Assembly (NCBI RefSeq): GCF_020515695.1
Contig: NZ_JAIWJA010000006.1
Span: forward strand, 62,001-126,000
Length of the DNA stretch: 64,000 nucleotides
Direction: 5' to 3'
DNA from: Pseudomonas sp. MWU16-30317
GTDB lineage: Bacteria > Pseudomonadota > Gammaproteobacteria > Pseudomonadales > Pseudomonadaceae
Shown here: positions 25,325-33,617 of the stretch, piece by piece
How the letters are laid out: each line of letters begins with the position of its first letter
Position numbering within the stretch: position 1 is the first letter of the stretch
Translations under genes and position numbers: made by a program
Notes under the pieces: model-generated
The model's database searches: none
Told to the model about the DNA's origin: nothing
The model's input: the letters and a program-made list of their open reading frames with translations, nothing else

Positions 25325-26263
25325 GTGAGTGATTCCCCTCAAGGCCGTGCTGGCCATTGGCACCTGAACGACATCGTCGCGCAACTGCGCAGCGCCCGCG
25401 AGCAGTGGCGCGGCCAGAACGGCCGTAGCTGTGGCGCCCAGGGTGGCCGCGAACTGCCCTCGCGCGATGCCATGGCAACGCTCCTCGAGCAGCTCTGCGG
25501 CGCGCTGTTCCCCATGCGCCTGGGGCCGGTGGACCTGCGCGAGGAGAGTGAAGACTTCTACGTCGGCCATACCCTGGATGCGGCCCTCAACGCCCTACTG
25601 GTGCAAGCGCGGCTCGAGTTGCGCTACGCCACCCGTCAGGAGCCTTGCAACAACGACGCGGTGGATGCCCAGGCGGTTAGCCTGGTCCAGGCTTTCGCGG
25701 CGGCGTTGCCAGGCTTGCGGCGCTTGCTCGACAGCGATGTGCTGGCGGCCTACCACGGTGATCCGGCGGCGCGCAGCGTCGACGAGGTACTGCTGTGCTA
25801 TCCGGGGATACTGGCAGTGATTCATCATCGCGTGGCCCACCACCTGTACCGTGCGGGCTTGCCGTTGCTGGCGCGGATCAGTTCCGAGATCGCCCATTCC
25901 TCCACGGGTATCGACATCCACCCCGGCGCGCAGATCGGCGGCAGCTTCTTCATCGACCACGGTACGGGCGTAGTCATCGGCGAAACCGCCATCATCGGCG
26001 AGCGGGTGCGGATCTATCAGGCGGTGACCCTGGGCGCCAAGCGCTTCCCGGCCGACGAGTCGGGGCAGTTGCAGAAAGGCTGGCCGCGTCACCCGATCGT
26101 CGAAGATGACGTGGTGATCTACGCCGGCGCGACCATTCTGGGGCGCATCACCATCGGCAAGGGCTCGACCATCGGCGGCAACGTCTGGCTGACCCGCAGC
26201 GTGCCGGCGGGGAGCAACCTGACCCAGGCCAATCTGCAACATGACGATGGGACGCAGAGGTAG
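25325..26263 (+). CDS. epsC: Serine O-acetyltransferase, EpsC/CysE type
   Basis: This enzyme acetylates L-serine to O-acetylserine, the carbon acceptor for sulfide in cysteine synthesis. The 312 residues have a helical N-terminal half and a left-handed beta-helix of hexapeptide repeats from about residue 190 (GIDIHPGAQIGGSFFIDHGT, GVVIGETAIIGERV). The catalytic HGTGVVIGETA region is intact. The GTG at 25325 is chosen because AGGAG lies eight bases before it; the GTG at 25304 has no such site. The gene adds cysteine synthesis to the window's sulfur theme but stands alone. Confidence 0.9.
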   Translation: MSDSPQGRAGHWHLNDIVAQLRSAREQWRGQNGRSCGAQGGRELPSRDAMATLLEQLCGALFPMRLGPVDLREESEDFYVGHTLDAALNALLVQARLELRYATRQEPCNNDAVDAQAVSLVQAFAAALPGLRRLLDSDVLAAYHGDPAARSVDEVLLCYPGILAVIHHRVAHHLYRAGLPLLARISSEIAHSSTGIDIHPGAQIGGSFFIDHGTGVVIGETAIIGERVRIYQAVTLGAKRFPADESGQLQKGWPRHPIVEDDVVIYAGATILGRITIGKGSTIGGNVWLTRSVPAGSNLTQANLQHDDGTQR

Positions 26264-26278
26264 ATTTGAGTTGAATGT

Positions 26279-26376
26279 ACCGGCCTTATTGCGGGCCAGC
26301 TTTGCCTCCACGGTGTGAGCAGTTCGATTGCGCACCTGTGGGAGCAAGGCTGCGCGCTCGGCGGCGAAAAGGCTCT
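26279..26376. repeat. Degenerate REPIN before betT
   Basis: CGGCCTTATTGCGGGCCAGC and the later CTGTGGGAGCAAGGCTGCGC are decayed inverse and forward REP halves. Their pairing is imperfect, which suggests an old element. Confidence 0.5.
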
Positions 26377-26454
26377 TGAAAACGGCGCAAATATCCGCCC
26401 GATACCTCACCACTCGGCCCGTCAATTAGGCCCTTGACCCCCTTTCATGTTTTA

Positions 26455-26472
26455 ATTGAACGCTCGTTCAAT
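26455..26472. promoter_or_regulatory. BetI-like palindromic operator upstream of betT
   Basis: ATTGAACG-CT-CGTTCAAT is a perfect 8-bp inverted repeat with a 2-bp centre, 47 bp before the betT start codon. A TetR-type site placed at the promoter of a choline transporter fits BetI, the choline-sensing repressor, whose known sites contain a TTGAAC/GTTCAA dyad. No betI gene is in the window. Confidence 0.6.
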
Positions 26473-26519
26473 ATAAACATTGGTTCGCGATCCGCGTTCA
26501 ACAGGAGGCCAACCCCGCA

Positions 26520-28520
26520 ATGAGTGTTTCTTCTGCGCCCGCAAGCACCACCGTCCGCATGAACCCACCGGTGTTCTTTTTCGCCGCCAGTTTCATTCTG
26601 CTCTTCGGCATCATCGTCATCGCCTTCCCGCAAACTGCCGGGGCCTGGCTGGCCGCTGCGCAGAGCTGGGCGGCCAATACCGTTGGCTGGTATTACATGA
26701 CCGCCATGACCCTGTACCTGATCTTCGTGGTCGGTACGGCGTTGTCCGGGTACGGCAAGCTCAAGCTGGGCGCCGATCATGACGAGCCCGAATTCAGCTA
26801 TCTGTCCTGGGCCGGCATGTTGTTCGCTGCCGGTATCAGCATCACGCTGTTCTTCTTTTGTGTGTCCGAACCGCTGACCCACATGATGCACCCACCCCAA
26901 GGCGAGGGTGGCACCCAGGCTGCGGCGCGCCAGGCCATGCAGTTGGTTTTCCTGCACTGGGGCCTGCACGGCTGGGGTGTGTTCGCCTTCGTCGGCATGG
27001 CCCTGGCGTTTTTCGCCTATCGCCACAACCTGCCTTTGGCGCTGCGTTCGGCCCTGTATCCGCTGATCGGCAAGCGCATCAACGGTCCGATCGGCTATGC
27101 GGTCGACGGCTTCGCGATCATCGCCACGGTGTTCGGCCTGGGCGCCGACATGGGCTTCGGCGTGTTGCACCTCAACGCCGGGCTCGACTACCTGTTCGGC
27201 GTCGCCCACACCCATTGGGTGCAGTTGATCCTCATCACCTTGATGATGGGCGCGGCGATCATCGTCGCGGTGTCCGGCGTCGACAAGGGCGTGCGGGTGA
27301 TGTCCGACATCAACATGCTGCTGGCCGTCGCGCTGCTGCTGTTCGTACTGTTCGCCGGACCAACCCAGCATCTGCTGACCACCTTGATTCAGAACGTCGG
27401 TGACTACCTGTCGGTGTTGCCAGCCAAGAGTTTCGACCTGTACGCCTACGACAAACCCAGCGAGTGGCTGGGCAACTGGACGGTGTTCTATTGGGCCTGG
27501 TGGATTGCGTGGGCGCCGTTCGTGGGGCTGTTCATCGCGCGGATCTCGCGCGGACGGACCATTCGCGAATTCGTCTTCGGGGTGCTGCTGATTCCGCTGG
27601 GCTTCACCTTGGCGTGGATGTCGATATTCGGTAACAGCGCCATCGAACTGGTACTTGGCCATGGCATGGCGGCGCTCGGTGACTCGGCGTTGGCGGATCC
27701 ATCGAAGACCCTTTACCTGCTGCTTGAAACCTATCCGTGGAGCAAAACGGTGATCGCCGTCACGGTCTTCATCAGCTTCGTGTTCTTCGTTACTTCGGCC
27801 GACTCCGGCACCGTGGTGCTCTCGACCCTGTCGGCGCATGGCGGCAGCCCTGACGAAGACGGGCCGAAATGGCTGCGAGTGTTCTGGGGCGTGATGACTG
27901 CGCTGATCACCAGCGGCTTGCTGTTCGCCGGCAGTATCGATTCGCTCAAGTCCGCGGTTGTGCTGACCTCGCTACCGTTCTCGTTGATCCTGCTGGCGAT
28001 GATGTGGGGGCTGCACAAGGCGTTTTATCTGGAGTCGCAGCGCAAGATCGCGCAGCTGTACTCGCTGGCGCCGGTGTCGACTTCGCGGCGTGCCAGTGGT
28101 GGCTGGCGTCAGCGCTTGAGCCAGGCCGTGCACTTCCCCTCGCGGGACGAGGTGTACCGGGTGATGGACACTCTGGTGCGGCCGGCGATTGCCGACGTGT
28201 CGGCGGTGTTCGTCGAGAAGGGCCTGAGCGTGGTGACCCAGGAAGACCCGAGTGCCGACAGCGTGATGCTGGAGGTGGGCCATGGCGAGGAACGGCCGTT
28301 CATCTATCAGGTGCTGATGCGCGGTTACTTCACGCCGTCGTTCGCCCGTGGCGGCATGGGTACGCGTGAGTTGAAGAACCGCCGCTACTATCGCGCCGAG
28401 GTGCATCTGAGCGAAGGCAGCCAGGATTACGATCTGGTGGGCTACAGCAAGGAGCAGGTGATCAACGATATTCTTGATCAGTACGAACGGCATTTGCAGT
28501 TCTTGCATCTTGTGCGCTGA
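26520..28520 (+). CDS. betT: BCCT-family choline transporter BetT
   Basis: This 666-residue secondary transporter has twelve expected transmembrane helices over residues 15-510. It carries the BCCT tryptophan-rich segment (WTVFYWAWWIAWAPFVGLFIARIS), followed by a cytosolic C-terminal domain of about 150 residues. The long C-terminus is typical of BetT-type choline transporters and takes part in osmotic control. AGGAGG lies 13 bases before the ATG. A BetI-like operator overlaps the promoter region, so induction by choline is likely. The betIBA genes are not adjacent, so it probably feeds an unlinked glycine-betaine pathway. Confidence 0.9.
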   Translation: MSVSSAPASTTVRMNPPVFFFAASFILLFGIIVIAFPQTAGAWLAAAQSWAANTVGWYYMTAMTLYLIFVVGTALSGYGKLKLGADHDEPEFSYLSWAGMLFAAGISITLFFFCVSEPLTHMMHPPQGEGGTQAAARQAMQLVFLHWGLHGWGVFAFVGMALAFFAYRHNLPLALRSALYPLIGKRINGPIGYAVDGFAIIATVFGLGADMGFGVLHLNAGLDYLFGVAHTHWVQLILITLMMGAAIIVAVSGVDKGVRVMSDINMLLAVALLLFVLFAGPTQHLLTTLIQNVGDYLSVLPAKSFDLYAYDKPSEWLGNWTVFYWAWWIAWAPFVGLFIARISRGRTIREFVFGVLLIPLGFTLAWMSIFGNSAIELVLGHGMAALGDSALADPSKTLYLLLETYPWSKTVIAVTVFISFVFFVTSADSGTVVLSTLSAHGGSPDEDGPKWLRVFWGVMTALITSGLLFAGSIDSLKSAVVLTSLPFSLILLAMMWGLHKAFYLESQRKIAQLYSLAPVSTSRRASGGWRQRLSQAVHFPSRDEVYRVMDTLVRPAIADVSAVFVEKGLSVVTQEDPSADSVMLEVGHGEERPFIYQVLMRGYFTPSFARGGMGTRELKNRRYYRAEVHLSEGSQDYDLVGYSKEQVINDILDQYERHLQFLHLVR

Positions 28521-28556
28521 TCACTGCGGGTAACGATATTGCTGCGTGCCAGTGCC

Positions 28557-29116
28557 GGCCTCTTCGCGAGCAAGCTCGGCTCCCACAGGTGTACGACTCA
28601 AGGCCAGTCGCCGCTGTGGGAGCAAGGCTTGGCTCCCCCAGATGTACGGCTCAAGGCCCGCCGCCGCAGTGGGTGCAAGGCTGGCTCCCACAGTTGTACG
28701 GCTCAAGGCCAGCCGCCGCTGTGGGAGCAAGGCTTGCTCCCACAGGTGTACGGATCAAGGCCAGTCGCCGCAGTGGGAGCAAGGCTTGCTCCCACAGGTG
28801 CACGACTCAAGGCCAGCCGCCGCAGTGGGTTCAAGGCTGGCTCCCACAGTTGTGCGGCTCAAGGCCAGTCGCCGCTGTGGGAGCAAGGCTTGCTCCCACA
28901 GGTGTACGGCTCAAGGCCAGCCGCCGCAGTGGGAGCAAGGCTTGGCTCCCACAGGTGTACGGCTCAAGGCCAATCGCCGCTTTGGGAGCAAGGCTGGCTC
29001 CCACAGGTGTACGGCTCAAGGCAAGTCGCCGCTGTGGGAGCAAGGCTTGGCTCCCACAGGTGTACGGCTTAAGGCCAGTCGCCGCTGTGGGAGCAAGGCT
29101 TGCCCGCGAAGAGGCC
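28557..29116. repeat. REPIN-bounded tandem array, ten 52-53 bp units
   Basis: The block starts with an inverse REP (GGCCTCTTCGCGAGCAAGC) and ends with a forward REP (GCAAGGCTTGCCCGCGAAGA). Between them a unit of 52 or 53 bp repeats ten times. Anchors (CTCAAGGCC or a close variant) start at 28597, 28650, 28702, 28754, 28806, 28858, 28910, 28963, 29015 and 29068. Each unit holds a hairpin of GTGGGAGCAAG against GCTTGCTCCCAC, or a close variant. All frames stay open for hundreds of codons only because the unit lacks stops, so it is not read as coding. It fills the gap between betT and a convergent SDR gene. Confidence 0.92.
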
Positions 29117-29169
29117 GTGCGTTGCAGCGCATAGCCCACGGCGACCCGCTCTATTGGAGGCGACGCTGG

Positions 29170-29901
29170 TTAAACCAAGCCGCCATTGGCCCGCAGGATC
29201 TGCCCATTGATCCAGCCGCTGTCCGGGCCGGTCAAAAAGGCCACCACACCGGCGATGTCGTCCGGCTGGCCCAGGCGCTCCAGCGGTGGCATCTTCGCCA
29301 GGTTCTGGATCTGCTCCTCGCTCTTGCCGTTGAAGAACAAGTCCGTCGCCACCGGCCCCGGGGCGACCGCGTTGACCGTGATCCCGCGACCGCGCAGTTC
29401 CTTGGCGAATACCTGAGTCAGGGATTCCACCGCCGCCTTGCTGGCGATGTACACCGAGTAATTGGGCAGGTTCATGCCCACGGTGCTGCTGGAAAAATTG
29501 ATGATCCGCCCGCCATCGTTCATTCGCGACGCTGCTTCACGCAGGGTGTTGAAGGTGCCGCGGGTGTTGATCGCGAAGGTCCTTTCATACAGCTCGTCGT
29601 CGGTTTCGGCCAATGCCACCATTTTCAGAATGCCGGCGTTGTTGACCAGCACATCGACCTTGCCCAACTGTTGCTCGGTCGTGTCGAACAGCGCCCGCAC
29701 ATCGCCGGCGCTGGCCACATCGGCCTTGACCGCAATCGCCTTGCCGCCCTTGGCCTGAACACTGGCCACCAGGGCTTCGGCCTCTGCCGCGCTGCTGGCG
29801 TAGTTGATCACTACAGCCAAACCTTCGCCGGCCAGGCGTTCGGCAATCACTGCGCCGATGCCACGGGAGGCGCCGGTCACAATCGCAACTTTCTGAGTCA
29901 T
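29170..29901 (-). CDS. Short-chain dehydrogenase/reductase
   Basis: This 243-residue classical SDR has an N-terminal Rossmann motif TGASRGIG and the NNAG motif (VDVLVNNAGIL). The catalytic Ser-Tyr-Lys set is present (NFSSSTVG, then YIASKA with Tyr and Lys four apart). The ending ITVNAVAPGPVATDLF and GWINGQILRANGG are typical. The residue pattern after the first glycine motif suggests NADP preference, but the substrate is unknown. It is convergent with betT across the repeat array. Confidence 0.92.
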   Translation of the reverse strand: MTQKVAIVTGASRGIGAVIAERLAGEGLAVVINYASSAAEAEALVASVQAKGGKAIAVKADVASAGDVRALFDTTEQQLGKVDVLVNNAGILKMVALAETDDELYERTFAINTRGTFNTLREAASRMNDGGRIINFSSSTVGMNLPNYSVYIASKAAVESLTQVFAKELRGRGITVNAVAPGPVATDLFFNGKSEEQIQNLAKMPPLERLGQPDDIAGVVAFLTGPDSGWINGQILRANGGLV

Positions 29902-30455
29902 GGAATATTCCTCGCGGTAAATGTGCGTTCAGCATCCCAGCTTTGGCGCCTTCGATAAACAGCCAGTGCGCTGGGTCGTCGTGGGAGAGGTGAAAATCCC
30001 ATGACGACCTTTTCACAAATCGTTAGCTTGATAATGAAAAGTTCAACCCCTCCGTTTTTCTCAACTTTTCTGGGGAACTTTCAAGCTCTCGGCTGTCTCG
30101 GGGAAAAATCCTTTCAGCGGCAAAAAAAACAGGGTTTCGGCCCGCAAAATGGGAGATTGTCATATTGCTGCCATGAAGATGGCTTATTGAGCGTTCTATT
30201 TTTATGCGGCTAAAGCGCTAAAAATTATTCCTTTATTCTAAAATGATCTAATTTTTCAAAAACAGTCCTATGGTGAATTGTGAAAAATTCATTAGTCTGC
30301 ATCCCCGGAGACCCGAACTTAGACGCGGGCCCGAGTTCGCCGCAAGGCTGACCACACATTTGAGTTTTGGTGGACATTGCGCGGGTGCAAACGATCACAG
30401 GGCACAAGACCCTGCCGCCAAAAACAAAAAAAATAGCAATTTCGAGGAGCAACAC
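29902..30455. other. Long AT-rich upstream region of the porin
   Basis: No gene is supported in these 554 bases. The stretch is clearly richer in A and T than its surroundings. It holds an imperfect inverted repeat GAAAAGTTCA/TCAACTTTTC near 30034-30069 and a Pho-box-like element at 30157-30174. An open frame from 30270 runs into the porin, but it lacks a ribosome site and would displace the signal peptide. Confidence 0.6.
30157..30174 (+). promoter_or_regulatory. Pho-box-like element with possible -10
   Basis: TTGTCAT-ATTG-CTGCCAT has the 7-4-7 spacing of a PhoB box, and each half matches CTGTCAT at six of seven bases. TATTGA follows ten bases after the box, where a -10 hexamer would be expected. 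It is about 280 bp before the porin start, so a long leader would be required. Confidence 0.35.
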
Positions 30456-31805
30456 ATGCGTAAGTCGAGTCTGGCCCTGGCCATTGCAGTAGGCGCACTG
30501 GCACAACAAGCAAGTGCAGCAGGTTTTCTTGAGGACAGCCACGCGTCGGTCAGTTCGCGTACCTTCTTTTTCCAGAACGACAACCGTGAAGCAGCTCCTG
30601 GCTCCAACGCGGACCAGCGCGAACTGGCTACCATCCTGCGTGCCGACTTCATCTCCGGCTACACCCAAGGCCTCGTAGGCTTCGGTCTGGACGTGACTGG
30701 CTTCCAGGCGTTCTACCTGGGCGGCGATAACAAGCACACTGCCAACAACAGCTTCTTCCCTGGCAAGGCTCAAGACGCAGACGACGCGTTCAGCGGTGCT
30801 GGCGCCAACGCCAAGGTCAAAATCTCGAAAACCGAGCTGAAACTGGGTAATGCCCTGGCACCTAACCTGCCAATCCTCGTGGCCAACGATGGTCGCGTAG
30901 CACCACAGATGTTCTCGGGTGGCCAAATCACTTCCAAGGACATCGATAACGTGACGCTGACTGCTGGTCAGTTGGGTCAGCAGCGCGGTCGTGCGTCCAG
31001 CAACTGGACTGGCATGAGCGTTAGTGGTGCGACCAAGGACAGCAACAAGTTCACCTTCGCCGGTGCTGACTGGAAAGTCACCAAAGACCTGACGCTGCAG
31101 TACTATTTCGCCAATCTGGAAGACTTCTACAAACAGAACTTCCTGGGTTTGCTGCACGTTTATCAGATCGACAAAGACCAGTCCTTCAAGACTGACCTGC
31201 GCTGGTTCAATACCACTGCCGATGGTGCGAACGCCGACCACACATCCGGCTATGCCTTCAACGGCAACGGTGGCTATCGTCGCGCCGATGGCGAGATCGA
31301 CAACACCATGGGCATCGCCATGTTCACCTACACCATTGGTGGCCATTCGATCATGCTGGGTCACCAGCGTATTTCGGACAGCGGTGGCTTCTCGTACATG
31401 AACTCCGGCAGCATGACCGAAGGCACCGGCGCCACTACCGGTAACGGCGGCGTCAGCTTCTACTCGTTCACTGACTCCCTGATCAGCGGCTTCAACAAAG
31501 CTGGCGAGAACACCACTTTCGGTCAGTACAGCTATGACTTCGCTCGCCTGGGCGTCCCTGGCCTGAAAGCGTCCGCTGCCTACCTGTCCGGCAAGAACGC
31601 TCGTGAACTGCGCAATACCAATACCGGTGATGGCTCCGAGCACGAAACCGACCTGCGTGTGGACTACGTCGTACAGTCCGGTCCTCTCAAAGGCTTCGGT
31701 ACCACGCTGCGTCAAGGCTACTTCAACAGCAACGAGAAGGCCGGTACCGCCGTCAAGCAAAACCAGACTCGCCTGATCTTCAACTACACCTACAACTTCT
31801 TCTAA
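30456..31805 (+). CDS. OprD-family outer-membrane porin
   Basis: This 449-residue protein has a signal peptide cut after Ala21 (QQASA before AGFLEDSHAS). The OprD-family N-terminus follows (VSSRTFFFQNDNREA, then ADFISGYTQGLVGFGLDV). It ends in Phe-Phe, a usual outer-membrane beta-barrel insertion signal. OprD/OpdX porins take up amino acids or carboxylates. The start has GAGGAG six bases upstream. The OprE/OprQ type is likely, but the substrate cannot be read from the sequence. The long leader suggests complex regulation. Confidence 0.92.
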   Translation: MRKSSLALAIAVGALAQQASAAGFLEDSHASVSSRTFFFQNDNREAAPGSNADQRELATILRADFISGYTQGLVGFGLDVTGFQAFYLGGDNKHTANNSFFPGKAQDADDAFSGAGANAKVKISKTELKLGNALAPNLPILVANDGRVAPQMFSGGQITSKDIDNVTLTAGQLGQQRGRASSNWTGMSVSGATKDSNKFTFAGADWKVTKDLTLQYYFANLEDFYKQNFLGLLHVYQIDKDQSFKTDLRWFNTTADGANADHTSGYAFNGNGGYRRADGEIDNTMGIAMFTYTIGGHSIMLGHQRISDSGGFSYMNSGSMTEGTGATTGNGGVSFYSFTDSLISGFNKAGENTTFGQYSYDFARLGVPGLKASAAYLSGKNARELRNTNTGDGSEHETDLRVDYVVQSGPLKGFGTTLRQGYFNSNEKAGTAVKQNQTRLIFNYTYNFF

Positions 31806-31821
31806 GTCGTAGCGCGTAGCG

Positions 31822-31859
31822 AAAAACCCGCCCGGAGCGTGCTCCTGGCGGGTTTTTTT
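31822..31859 (+). terminator. Rho-independent terminator after the porin
   Basis: AAAAACCCGCC pairs with GGCGGGTTTTTTT around an inner stem (GGAGC/GCTCC), 17 bases after the porin stop. Confidence 0.93.
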
Positions 31860-31882
31860 ATTTCTGGCTGATGGTAAAGGTC

Positions 31883-31914
31883 GCGTGCGGGCAAGGGCTT
31901 TGCCCGCGAAAGCG
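31883..31914. repeat. REP-like hairpin upstream of lsfA
   Basis: TGCGGGCAAGGGCTTTGCCC with the adjoining GCGAAAGCGCC forms a compact hairpin resembling the head of a REP unit. The rest of the 31.8-32.1 kb gap shows no gene and presumably holds the lsfA promoter. Confidence 0.6.
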
Positions 31915-32104
31915 CCAGTGGATCCACCGCGTGGGCTCAGATATGCCAGCGGGGTGGCGGAGATTCACGAGCAGAGCCCGCCCCGCAGAGATCACGGCAT
32001 CGATCTCCACTTATGTTTTTCAGGAATATCCAAGGCACTATCCATTCCTTTTAAACCGCGCGGCTGCGAGGCACAGTGTCTCCACCCACTCAGGAGCCAC
32101 GTTC

Positions 32105-32743
32105 ATGACCATCCGCCTTGGCGACATCGCCCCCGACTTCCAGCAAGACTCAAGCGTTGGCCCGATCCAGTTCCACGAGTGGCTTGGCGACCAGTGGGGC
32201 GTGCTGTTTTCTCATCCTGCCGACTACACCCCCGTGTGCACCACCGAACTGGGCCTTACCGCCAAGCTCAAGGACGAATTCGCCCAGCGTGGCGTCAAGG
32301 CCATCGCCCTGTCCGTCGATCCGGTGGAGTCGCACCACGGCTGGATCAAGGACATCAACGAAACCCAGAACACCGTGGTCAACTTTCCGATCCTGGCCGA
32401 CGCCGATCGCAAGGTGTCCGAGCTCTATGACCTGATCCATCCCAATGCCAGCGAGACCCTGACTGTGCGCTCGCTGTTCGTGATCGATCCGAACAAAAAG
32501 GTGCGTCTGATCATCACCTACCCGGCCAGTACCGGGCGCAACTTCAACGAAATTCTGCGCGTCATCGACTCGTTGCAGTTGACCGACAGCCACAAGGTGG
32601 CGACCCCGGCCAACTGGCAGGACGGCGATGAAGTGGTCATCGTGCCGTCGCTCAAAGACGAGGCCGAAATCGCCAAGCGCTTCCCTAAAGGCTATCGCGC
32701 CGTCAAACCGTATCTGCGTTTGACGCCGCAACCGAACCGTTGA
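32105..32743 (+). CDS. lsfA: 1-Cys peroxiredoxin LsfA
   Basis: This 212-residue Prx6-type peroxiredoxin reduces hydrogen peroxide and organic peroxides. The peroxidatic Cys45 is in the PxxxTxxC motif (HPADYTPVCTTE). It is the only cysteine in the whole protein, confirming the 1-Cys mechanism. LsfA was first known as a sulfate-starvation-induced protein of P. putida. Its position directly before ssuEADCBF fits joint sulfur control. The ATG at 32105 has AGGAG eight bases upstream; a longer in-frame reading from 31871 lacks support. A terminator follows. Confidence 0.93.
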   Translation: MTIRLGDIAPDFQQDSSVGPIQFHEWLGDQWGVLFSHPADYTPVCTTELGLTAKLKDEFAQRGVKAIALSVDPVESHHGWIKDINETQNTVVNFPILADADRKVSELYDLIHPNASETLTVRSLFVIDPNKKVRLIITYPASTGRNFNEILRVIDSLQLTDSHKVATPANWQDGDEVVIVPSLKDEAEIAKRFPKGYRAVKPYLRLTPQPNR

Positions 32744-32757
32744 CAGGTAGGGTCTTC

Positions 32758-32782
32758 AGGGCGCTTCGGCGCCCTTTTTTTT
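32758..32782 (+). terminator. Rho-independent terminator after lsfA
   Basis: AGGGCGC-TTCG-GCGCCCT with a following T-run separates lsfA from the ssu operon. Confidence 0.93.
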
Positions 32783-32940
32783 ATTCCGTTTTAGCGTGAG
32801 GCAGTGGATAAACATCGCATATAGCGTTAACGAATAACTAAATGAATAAATATGATTTATGGATATATATATTCAGCTGTTAAGGTTTCGTCCATCACAG
32901 CGTGTTCACAGAACCGCGGCAATTTGAAGGAAGCCTAGCG

Positions 32941-33534
32941 ATGTTGGTTGTAGCGATCGGTGGTAGCCCAAGTCAACGTTCACGCTCCGGCGTATTGCTC
33001 GAGCGTGCCAAGCACACCCTGCAAGGCAAGGGCGTCGAAGTGGTGACCTTTCAAGTACGCGACTTCAATGCAGAAGACCTGTTGCACGCGCGTTTCGACA
33101 GCCCGCAAGTGCTCGACTTTCTGCAACTGGTCGAGAAGGCGGACGGCGTGATCGTCGCCACGCCGATCTACAAGGCCGCCTACTCCGGTGCCCTCAAGAC
33201 GCTGCTGGACCTGCTGCCCGAACGTGCCTTGAGCGGCAAGGTGGTGTTGCCGATTGCCACCGGTGGCAGCATCGCTCACCTGCTGGCCGTCGACTATGCG
33301 CTCAAGCCGGTGCTGTCGGCGCTCAAGGCCCAGGAAACCCTGCAAGGCATTTTCGCCGACGACAGCCAGATCACTTACGGCGAGGGCACTGCCGCCGCCC
33401 AGTTGGAAGAACGCCTGGCAGAACGCTTTGAAGCGGTACTGACCGAATTTCACCAGACTATCGCCAGCCGCCCGAAACCCCTGGACCCTGGCTTGCTCAA
33501 TGAACGTCTGCTCAGTGCTCGCTGGAGCATCTGA
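32941..33534 (+). CDS. ssuE: NAD(P)H-dependent FMN reductase SsuE
   Basis: SsuE supplies reduced FMN to the SsuD monooxygenase. The 197-residue flavodoxin-like protein begins MLVVAIGGSPSQRSRSGVLL. It has the family stretch ATPIYKAAYSGALKTLLDLLP, which binds the flavin and forms the dimer interface. The ATG at 32941 has AAGGA upstream and matches the family start; an in-frame GTG at 32902 is less likely. It is the first gene of ssuEADCBF. The upstream 32790-32880 is strongly AT-rich and probably carries the sulfur-regulated promoter. Confidence 0.94.
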   Translation: MLVVAIGGSPSQRSRSGVLLERAKHTLQGKGVEVVTFQVRDFNAEDLLHARFDSPQVLDFLQLVEKADGVIVATPIYKAAYSGALKTLLDLLPERALSGKVVLPIATGGSIAHLLAVDYALKPVLSALKAQETLQGIFADDSQITYGEGTAAAQLEERLAERFEAVLTEFHQTIASRPKPLDPGLLNERLLSARWSI

Positions 33535-33617
33535 GCCGCCACACCCCTTGTAGCCATTGATGTACTCGCCGCTACGGTATCGCGGCGATCGGACCTCTAC
33601 ACCTGAAGGAAAGCAAA

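Noticed and set aside
28557..29116. Possible CRISPR array
   Set aside because: Units are contiguous and nearly identical along their full 52 bp, with no unique spacers. No cas genes are near and the ends are REP sequences.
28539..29958. Very long open frames running through the repeat array and into the SDR region
   Set aside because: The 52-bp unit contains no stop in several frames, so openness is a by-product of repetition. The frames run antisense through the SDR gene, and the products are low-complexity with no family match.
30270..30455. N-terminal extension of the porin
   Set aside because: It would place 62 residues before a clear signal peptide. The ribosome site GAGGAG lies at 30444-30449, serving the ATG at 30456.
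31871..32104. N-terminal extension of LsfA
   Set aside because: The upstream in-frame codons cover a REP-like hairpin, and the good ribosome site and family start are at 32105.
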